Positions 25,301 through 28,413 of a DNA stretch of 28,413 nt are shown here, one piece after another. The notes under the pieces are model-generated. The model did not search any database. It was not told the DNA's origin and saw nothing but the letters and a program-made list of their open reading frames with translations. Source of the stretch: Priapulus caudatus (Eukaryota > Priapulida > Priapulimorpha > Priapulimorphida > Priapulidae); NCBI RefSeq assembly GCF_000485595.1, contig NW_014577062.1:75171-103583 (forward strand), given 5' to 3'. Both the position numbers and the translations under genes were made by a program. How positions within the stretch are numbered: the first letter of the stretch is position 1; every line of letters starts with the position of its first letter.

Positions 25301-26276
25301 CTGTTCATAATACTAGCTTACATGTGACATCTGCTCACTAAGGGAGGCAGACCGGTCCTTCACACTATCAGCTCTGCTCTTAGTAACCGTGGTGTCTGTC
25401 GTGTCAACCTGCTCCGCCTGCAATCCACCGACCTTGGTGGGACTTTCGGCTCGTGAACCGTGCTCCCTAGTCAACTTTACCTGCAAGTGGCGACAGTTTG
25501 CACAAAGTGACATCTAAATAGTAGGTACACTGACAGGTAAAGTGACAAAATGATATATACATAGAAATGTTCACTTTACGTTTCTAAGTAATAATGAGTT
25601 TAAACAATATGATTTACATGCAAGCAACACAATATTTTCTTGTCACAGGTAAGCTAAAGAGCACCTTTATCAGCTCCACGTCCAAGATCAGAGTGGAGTT
25701 TGGAGGGACACGTGTGCCCATCCCGTGCGTTCCATATCCAAGAGAGGGAGGAATTATGAGTAAGCGCCTGCCGCCTTTTTTCATCCCAATCATTCCCTCT
25801 TCCCAGCCCTGCATTCAAAACAGATACTCTTAAAGGAACACAACAAGAATCGCTAGAACAGCAGTAGCAAAATATAGAATATAATTGGAAATTCATGCAT
25901 CATCTCATCGAGTCTAAATATTAGCATCTTGTGTGAGAGATTGAGACGTAATATTTAGAAATATTTAATCAAATATCTTTACTCTTTAGATGACCAAATT
26001 TATTCTGTAACTATCTAAAGTAATTATTAACTGATGGGTTGCTATAGTAATATAATATACCTTTATCACTTTTCCTCTGCCCATCTTTAGTCTGAAATTC
26101 TTGTCAGCAGATACATTTGAATCAAATTGTGGACCTTGGACATGGTTAACCATCAGCCATCCTGTATATCTGACCTCTGCTGAATCGTCAACTTCTAAGC
26201 CACCACCCTCACCCGGAATAAGATCTTGCATAACCAGACCTTGCTCCTTGCCACTATTAGCTTTTGCAAATGCCAC
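7280..26276 (-). CDS. FKBP15: FKBP15 (WAFL/FKBP133) orthologue, 22 exons, N terminus missing
   Basis: The 22 exons listed below splice into 4299 nt with no frame break, giving 1432 residues. FKBP15 is an endosome-associated protein that links vesicles to actin. Visible order: FKBP domain (about residues 25-120), Ser/Pro/Gln linker (121-340), coiled coil (about 341-770), a conserved helical segment spanning an exon junction ([20 protein letters not shown] to [10 protein letters not shown]), a Glu/Gln-rich region (790-1294), then Leu-Phe-acidic motifs and the terminal [17 protein letters not shown]. The last motif and the VTLQLL segment match vertebrate FKBP15 as I remember it. The WH1-like domain that precedes the FKBP domain in the family is not in this window. 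Odd features are the octad array, duplicated Leu-Phe exons and several weak donors. Confidence 0.95.
7403..7431. repeat. Short GCAC/ACGC microsatellite
   Basis: A (ACGC)n tract just upstream (on the coding strand) of the terminal FKBP15 exon. The rest of that intron to 7759 is unremarkable. Confidence 0.85.
7760..8067. mobile_element. pogo/Tigger-like MITE (308 bp)
   Basis: Imperfect terminal inverted repeats of about 25 bp begin CAGTACACAATC and contain ATTATCYGAAAC. TA dinucleotides at 7758-7759 and 8068-8069 fit a TA target duplication. The CAGT... ATTATCCGAA pattern is the known signature of pogo/Tigger elements of the Tc1-mariner superfamily. There is no transposase frame. The element sits 25 bp past the donor of the FKBP15 exon at 8093-8276. 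Confidence 0.82.
8093..8276 (-). CDS. FKBP15: FKBP15 exon: Leu-Phe-acidic motif 2
   Basis: 184 nt, phase 2 to phase 0; acceptor ctctttcag, donor gtaagg. It starts [19 protein letters not shown], with two Leu-Phe pairs flanking an acidic stretch, the arrangement of the LF motifs in the WASH-complex subunit FAM21 (WASHC2). A Ser/Asp-rich linker follows. Confidence 0.92.
8822..8968 (-). CDS. FKBP15: FKBP15 exon: Leu-Phe-acidic motif 1
   Basis: 147 nt, phase 2 at both ends; acceptor taattgcag, donor gtaatc. It starts [12 protein letters not shown] and ends a Lys/Pro/Thr-rich linker in TSTS across the junction. As a phase-symmetric exon it can be skipped or duplicated without frame change. Confidence 0.93.
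9068..10584 (-). CDS. FKBP15: FKBP15 exon: giant Glu/Gln-rich exon
   Basis: 1517 nt, about 505 residues; acceptor atacacag, donor gtacat. It starts EVTLQLLS, which joins the previous exon's helix to complete the family's VTLQLL motif. The rest is a disordered acidic region: Ser/Glu-rich, then Gln/Glu-rich (about 9790-9900), then fifteen 8-residue repeats (9205-9564). It ends KASTR across a phase-2 junction. The equivalent vertebrate region is also acidic but, as I recall, lacks the octads. The Pro/Leu-rich frame on the opposite strand is a shadow. Confidence 0.95.
9205..9564 (-). repeat. In-frame 24-bp minisatellite, 15 copies
   Basis: Each 24-bp unit encodes one octad, consensus VP(A/S)L(V/E)QEE; examples are [16 protein letters not shown] and IPALVNEK. 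All fifteen keep the frame. Variation is mostly at the first position and in Val/Glu at the fifth. Degenerate units ([16 protein letters not shown]) continue to about 9130. Confidence 0.95.
10737..10844 (-). CDS. FKBP15: FKBP15 exon: conserved VKRVMSAVY helix
   Basis: 36 codons; acceptor atccatag, donor gtatcg. It encodes [20 protein letters not shown] then [16 protein letters not shown], matching the family's VKKIMNQVFQSLRREFE...ESY helix. Upstream of the donor-distal end this is the most conserved point of the C-terminal half. Confidence 0.95.
11407..11535 (-). CDS. FKBP15: FKBP15 exon: coiled coil 11
   Basis: 43 codons; acceptor tttccag, donor gtgaga. Encodes [20 protein letters not shown], a KLEEQE heptad and a Ser/Pro break. 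The downstream intron carries a CA-rich run and a poly-C tract near 11348-11365. Confidence 0.9.
11748..11831 (-). CDS. FKBP15: FKBP15 exon: coiled coil 10
   Basis: 28 codons; acceptor gtcttccag, donor gtatgt. Encodes [20 protein letters not shown] then VMQVWKDK. Confidence 0.9.
11978..12130 (-). CDS. FKBP15: FKBP15 exon: coiled coil 9
   Basis: 51 codons; acceptor ttttttacag, donor gtgtgt. Encodes [20 protein letters not shown] then [20 protein letters not shown]. Confidence 0.9.
12318..12389 (-). CDS. FKBP15: FKBP15 exon: coiled coil 8
   Basis: 24 codons, [20 protein letters not shown] then MNKR. The donor is gtgcgg, which is weak; without splicing the frame meets a stop seven codons later. 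Phase 0 agrees with both neighbours. Confidence 0.82.
12522..13448. mobile_element. PIF/Harbinger-like non-autonomous element (927 bp)
   Basis: Terminal inverted repeats of about 70 bp with very few mismatches begin TGGCCCTGTCACACCTTGAC. A TTA flanks each end (12519-12521 and 13449-13451), fitting the TWA target duplication of PIF/Harbinger elements. The interior is built from many degenerate AACTTAT and ACGTATGC words in both orientations and includes an 11-bp hairpin near 13260-13290. It has no transposase; the 82-codon frame at 13217-13465 is incidental. Confidence 0.85.
14731..14855. repeat. GA/GGGA purine tract
   Basis: Strand-asymmetric purine run of GAGA, GGAGAG and AAGGAAAGATGGAG units, with the last phrase repeated twice. 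It lies in an FKBP15 intron. Confidence 0.85.
14974..15057 (-). CDS. FKBP15: FKBP15 exon: coiled coil 7
   Basis: 28 codons; acceptor tttctcag, donor gtaagt. Encodes [20 protein letters not shown] then WALKAEHE. Confidence 0.88.
15308..15444 (-). CDS. FKBP15: FKBP15 exon: coiled coil 6
   Basis: 137 nt; acceptor tgtgcag, donor gtatta. Charged heptads: [20 protein letters not shown], then [17 protein letters not shown]. Confidence 0.92.
15864..16035 (-). CDS. FKBP15: FKBP15 exon: coiled coil 5
   Basis: 172 nt, phase 0 to phase 1, donor gtgggt. Heptad-rich [20 protein letters not shown]...[20 protein letters not shown]. Confidence 0.92.
16475..16577 (-). CDS. FKBP15: FKBP15 exon: coiled coil 4
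   Basis: 103 nt; acceptor actttacag, donor gtgagt. It encodes [20 protein letters not shown] and a heptad run ending LQQEK. The intron upstream (16578-16925) contains two copies of a ~20-bp AGCACATCA...GTGACATGC word. Confidence 0.92.
16926..17020 (-). CDS. FKBP15: FKBP15 exon: coiled coil 3
   Basis: 95 nt, phase 0 to phase 2, donor gtcagt. It encodes [20 protein letters not shown] and then [12 protein letters not shown], one of the most conserved heptad stretches of FKBP15. Confidence 0.95.
17392..17511 (-). CDS. FKBP15: FKBP15 exon: coiled coil 2
   Basis: 40 codons; acceptor tgatgacag, donor gtatta. A short Pro/Gly break is followed by [12 protein letters not shown], the counterpart of the family's IMSNIQRIIQ helix. 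Confidence 0.93.
17698..17787 (-). CDS. FKBP15: FKBP15 exon: start of coiled coil
   Basis: 30 codons; acceptor gcttgcag, donor gtgacc. It encodes [20 protein letters not shown] then DRVDQITAK, closely matching the start of the family's first helix (FLMTEARQ...). Confidence 0.93.
18066..18208 (-). CDS. FKBP15: FKBP15 exon: Tyr/Pro/Gln-rich linker
   Basis: 143 nt starting in phase 1; acceptor gtcaccag, donor gtagga. It encodes [20 protein letters not shown] and a Pro/Ser/Ala stretch, equivalent to the family's Gln/Tyr/Pro-rich linker before the coiled coil. Confidence 0.9.
18362..18620. repeat. Fragments of the hairpin-ended repeat family
   Basis: Bases 18368-18383 resemble the AGTGTCAATGACACT palindrome of the larger copies. 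Bases 18537-18610 (aataaatgtttcagat...cctaaatgatcgccattt) match the start of the second module of the copies at 21650 and 27040. Confidence 0.7.
18706..18726. repeat. (GTAG)n microsatellite
   Basis: About five GTAG units immediately beside the left end of the TTAA-bounded MITE. Confidence 0.85.
18729..19334. mobile_element. TTAA-bounded MITE (about 606 bp)
   Basis: The left end reads TTAAAGGGATCGTTTACTCT and the right end is its near-complement, ...CCTAGAGTCTACTATCCCTTTAA. TTAA at both ends would fit a piggyBac-type target site, although the 3-base-rich TIR is short and the class is uncertain. It has no coding capacity. Inside is a perfect 13-bp inverted pair, tacagaccgaggg (18942) and ccctcggtctgta (19108). 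Confidence 0.7.
19335..19531. repeat. Module-1 fragment of the repeat family in the palindrome loop
   Basis: Contains ttttgccaaaatgtgggcgt, gctcgaaagtacg, cataggagtaacaactg and gtgggtcaaacggttctt, all shared with the copies at 21240, 23340 and 26620. It lacks their GACGGACGG tail and terminal hairpin. Confidence 0.85.
19532..19897. mobile_element. Inverted, truncated copy of the TTAA-bounded MITE
   Basis: This 366-bp segment is the reverse complement of about 18940-19334 with some substitutions and small indels. It begins TTAAAGGGACAGT at its outer end and lacks the other terminus. Together with its partner it forms a palindrome of roughly 960 bp. Confidence 0.88.
20377..20562 (-). other. 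Orphan open frame, 61 codons
   Basis: An unrecognised frame with balanced composition and a hydrophilic Pro/Lys-rich centre ([19 protein letters not shown]). It lies in the large FKBP15 intron. A possible acceptor (CTTGCAG) occurs inside it. It could be chance or a transposon remnant. Confidence 0.2.
20722..20940 (-). other. Orphan open frame, 72 codons
   Basis: Unrecognised hydrophilic frame in a GC-richer island, open 14 codons further upstream of its ATG. It lacks repeats and looks more gene-like than its AT-rich surroundings. No family could be assigned. It may be a decayed retroelement fragment. Confidence 0.25.
21150..22990 (+). mobile_element. Hairpin-ended repeat family, copy B (about 1.85 kb)
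   Basis: Two modules in tandem. Module 1 (to about 21490) ends in a degraded hairpin and GTGAGCTAA. Module 2 (about 21640-22990) ends in the perfect hairpin ATCTGAC-TAT-GTCAGAT (22964-22980) followed by GAGCTAAA. Each tail is preceded by a CGGAC-rich stretch. It aligns end to end with copy D at 26550-28413, with many one-base indels. No transposase or reverse transcriptase frame was recognised; the 60-110-codon frames inside are not conserved between the copies. Confidence 0.8.
23285..23581 (+). mobile_element. Repeat family, module 1 alone (copy C)
   Basis: A separate copy of module 1 ending in the hairpin AGCTCATCTTGAC-GAT-GTCAAGGTGAGCT (23552-23580) and TAAA. Its independent occurrence shows that module 1 is a unit in its own right. 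Confidence 0.85.
24151..24385 (-). CDS. FKBP15: FKBP15 exon: Pro/Ser linker
   Basis: 235 nt, phase 0 to phase 1; acceptor gtgtgtag, donor gtatgt. Low-complexity Pro/Ser/Ala/His sequence. An overlapping open frame of 118 codons in another frame here is a shadow. Confidence 0.85.
24727..24849 (-). CDS. FKBP15: FKBP15 exon: AKMGQPMLP motif
   Basis: 41 codons, acceptor ttag, donor gtacgt. It encodes [18 protein letters not shown] followed by an Ala run and an acidic SDDEDSDS tail. The [11 protein letters not shown] string is a family hallmark. Confidence 0.94.
25322..25480 (-). CDS. FKBP15: FKBP15 exon: post-FKBP linker
   Basis: 53 codons; acceptor acttgcag, donor gtaagc. Polar linker ending [11 protein letters not shown], which matches the family's SNSLSEQ-type motif. 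Confidence 0.92.
25665..25808 (-). CDS. FKBP15: FKBP15 exon: FKBP domain, second half
   Basis: 48 codons: [13 protein letters not shown], then [11 protein letters not shown], then ILDVELIK. It supplies the pocket-floor Trp (FKBP12 Trp59) and a Tyr at the Tyr82 position. The donor is gtgctc, a weak site, but joining to the next exon restores the family's VELIKVKL-type strand and the frame. Confidence 0.92.
26061..26276 (-). CDS. FKBP15: FKBP15 exon: FKBP domain, first half
   Basis: 72 codons, phase 0 at both ends; acceptor ttttatag, donor gtatat. It carries EVRYTGW, QFDSN and MGRGKVIK. These supply the equivalents of FKBP12 Tyr26, Phe36, Asp37, Phe46, Val55 and Ile56. Preceding residues VAFAKANS align with the family's segment just after the WH1-like domain. 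Confidence 0.95.
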
Positions 26277-26549
26277 CTATAAAAGTCAGTCAAGATGTCA
26301 CATGACTGTAATAATCTAACAATAGATATAATGTTAGTCATAAAATGGCTTCTAACACGGAACATTTCTAAACTGGGGCCCGTTTTCAGAAACAAAATTA
26401 GTGTTAACATTGTCTTATTATTACCTTAGACTCGTAGTCGTAATCCATTGATAAAAATATCGTAATGTTGCGGGATGAAAATCCTCGCAAATTTCCTTAT
26501 AACATTATGAGAGCCTAGACCCTTTCGTAACTTTAAGATTAAGAAGTTT
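26277..26549. other. Sequence upstream of the first visible FKBP15 exon
   Basis: Intron-like. I looked on the minus strand for the WH1-like domain exon expected to precede VAFAKANS and did not find it. A short open stretch with a usable donor at 26425-26496 does not resemble WH1. Confidence 0.5.
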
Positions 26550-28413
26550 TGGGGCCAGTCCTTATTCATTCACATACCAAAAATGAGCAAAATTCGTTGA
26601 ACCTGAACTGACTTATGGCAATTTCCATTTTTGCCAAAAAGTGGGAGTGGCTCGAAAGTAGGTCAACTGGCGTGCCCCAAAATAGGACGTTCACATCTCT
26701 CCCATAGGAGTAACAACTGTATGCAATTTGAAACATGTGGGTCAAACAGTTCTCAAGTTATCGTTGACTGTAGCCAAATGTTGACGGACAGACAGACGGA
26801 CGGATGTATGACGGACAACGCCCTATGGCAATAGCTCATCTTGACGATGTCAAGGTGAGCTAAAATAAAAGTGTCAATGACACTGTAGCACACCACAAAA
26901 AAGGACACAAATGAGTGAGTGAGAAGAAGTCAGTTTTAATTGAGCAACCATCGACGTACATTATAGAAACGAAGAGTATATATGGGAGAACTCCCATTAT
27001 ATACTCTTCATAATTATATGTGTAATTTTTTATGTGAAAATAAATGTTTGAGATGTGAAAGTCTGAGATGTGGGCGAGTGATGGCGTTACACCTAAATGA
27101 TCGCCATTTAACGTTTTTATAATCTTCAGATTTAGGCACTGCCTAAAAGCGGAGCTCCCGATGCGTAACGTGTAAGATTGAGAGGATACGCTTATTCCAG
27201 GTAGCTGCTATATACCATGTGACAATGGTGTTTCCCTGCCCATAATACAACTTTTGTCAAAGGTTAATTGGTTGCATGGAAGTGTTTACTTCGTATGAGT
27301 TTTTCTAGGCGGTAGCACACGGTTGCCATCTGTATATCGCAATAATAATTTATAAACCTAAGTGCCGCAGTGCGACAGGGCTCATCTGGTGTCTGGTGTT
27401 CTGCTGATAAATTCATTTGTGCATAGCAAGACGTCTTATACATAAGTCTTCTTTATTCTTGTTTGACTTTCGTAGCCAATTCGAACAAATATATCAGCTA
27501 CACTTTCACACCCACCTAATCTCTATGCATTGCAGACACATGTGCATTGCAGGTTGGCAGGCAACAATTATGATTAGAAGCGTGCCAGCCATGGGCTGCC
27601 CCGTGTTTTTGCCTACCCACGTGAGCATTCACTGATTCAGCCTTCAGGGTGCTATAGACAGACTGCTTTAGAAAATAATGATTTAAGGAGCGTAAACCTT
27701 GTTCAACAAACATTTGCCTTTGCAATTAAACTGTGCAACTGTAGCCTCACATTCACACAGTCAATGGGCTCTAATAACCTATGGCAAAAGCATTTCAGTC
27801 TTTTGTTAACAGTCATATCAAATCAAATGTTTAACGCGCTCCTCTTGCAGGTCAAAAGTTATCCGACACTACTCTTCGCATGTCAGCGGAAAGTACATTT
27901 CATAGTCCTTTCAATAAAGCCATCAAAATGGTAGGTCACCGCTGAATAACAAAATTTTTTTTCAATCGCTACGTCAGACCCATGTCCTCAGAAAATGTCT
28001 GAAATCTGCCCTGTCCCATTGACCTTTGACCTGTGACCTCCAATTTCGGCACATGGTGGCTTCCTACCATGATGCTATAACACCGACTATCACGAGCCTA
28101 GGTTGAGCCATTTAGATTTGTGCCGCAATTCTGCATTTCCTGCCCTATACCTTAAGTTAAGGAGGAATGCTTCCCCCTTCTTTTACACTCTTGACCTTTG
28201 ACCTTTCACCCCAGCTTCGACATTCCAACTCGTTTACAGATTACCACCCCCCCCCCCCAACGTCCGCGAATGACGTGAATGTACGTCGACGCGGTTAAAG
28301 ATTTTGTGCCCAACTGTTGACGGACGCAACACGGACGCACGCCGGACGGACCGCAGCCTCGATGCGATTCTACAAGCTTGCGCATCTGACTATGTCAGAT
28401 GAGATAAAAATAA
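26550..28413 (+). mobile_element. Hairpin-ended repeat family, copy D (runs to window edge)
   Basis: Module 1 ends in the hairpin at 26833-26861. A perfect palindrome AGTGTCAATGACACT follows (26870-26884), then a near-perfect hairpin at 26971-27009 (GAAGAGTATATATGGGAG arms), then module 2 to about 28407, ending ATCTGAC-TAT-GTCAGAT (28384-28400). It shares order and orientation with copy B. Tracts such as TTGACCTTTGACCT and a poly-C run (28244-28258) are in both. No coding capacity was recognised. Confidence 0.82.

Noticed and set aside
26425-26496. Open stretch with a GTAATA donor, considered as the WH1 exon
   Set aside because: Its residues do not resemble the end of a WH1 domain and no good acceptor precedes it.

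Overview
This is a stretch of an animal nuclear genome: AT-rich, with spliced genes, canonical GT-AG introns, MITE-type transposons and many simple-sequence arrays. It holds no bacterial operon, rRNA gene or CRISPR array. Both recognisable genes are conserved animal genes, but the protein divergence and repeat types suggest an invertebrate, possibly an early-branching marine one such as a sponge or cnidarian. That placement is an inference and I cannot fix the phylum.

Layout. Bases 1-2165 are a block of short repeats: CpG-rich DNA with a hairpin, an ACGC microsatellite, a GAATCC hexamer, a 21-bp minisatellite, a duplicated ~160-bp segment around a GTGTAC-type minisatellite, a GGGTCC array and an AT-rich array. 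Bases 2579-4421 (+ strand) hold five exons of a TEX261/SVP26-family gene, which encodes a four-pass ER/Golgi membrane protein that acts as a COPII cargo adaptor in yeast. Its first coding exon was not found. Bases 4422-7279 are a convergent intergenic region with a 41-bp hairpin.

Bases 7280-26276 (- strand) hold 22 phase-compatible exons of an FKBP15 (WAFL/FKBP133) orthologue. They total 4299 nt, or 1432 residues plus stop. In order they encode an FKBP prolyl-isomerase domain, a low-complexity linker, a long coiled coil, a conserved helical segment, a very large Glu/Gln-rich exon with fifteen in-frame 8-residue repeats, and three C-terminal Leu-Phe-acidic motifs ending in an Asp-rich tail. 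The N-terminal WH1-like domain expected for the family was not found and probably lies beyond 28413.

The FKBP15 introns carry mobile elements: a pogo/Tigger-like MITE (7760-8067), a Harbinger-like MITE with 3-bp TTA target duplications (12522-13448), a TTAA-bounded MITE followed by an inverted truncated copy (18729-19897), and fragments of a large repeat family with hairpin termini. Two near-full copies of that family, each ~1.85 kb, lie at ~21150-22990 and ~26550-28413.

How the genes relate: TEX261 and FKBP15 point towards each other and both belong to membrane traffic (ER-Golgi export, and endosome-actin transport). Nothing in the sequence shows that they are co-regulated. I saw no new gene system. 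The most interesting signals are the expanded acidic tail of FKBP15, with its octad array and duplicated Leu-Phe exons, and the hairpin-ended repeat family.
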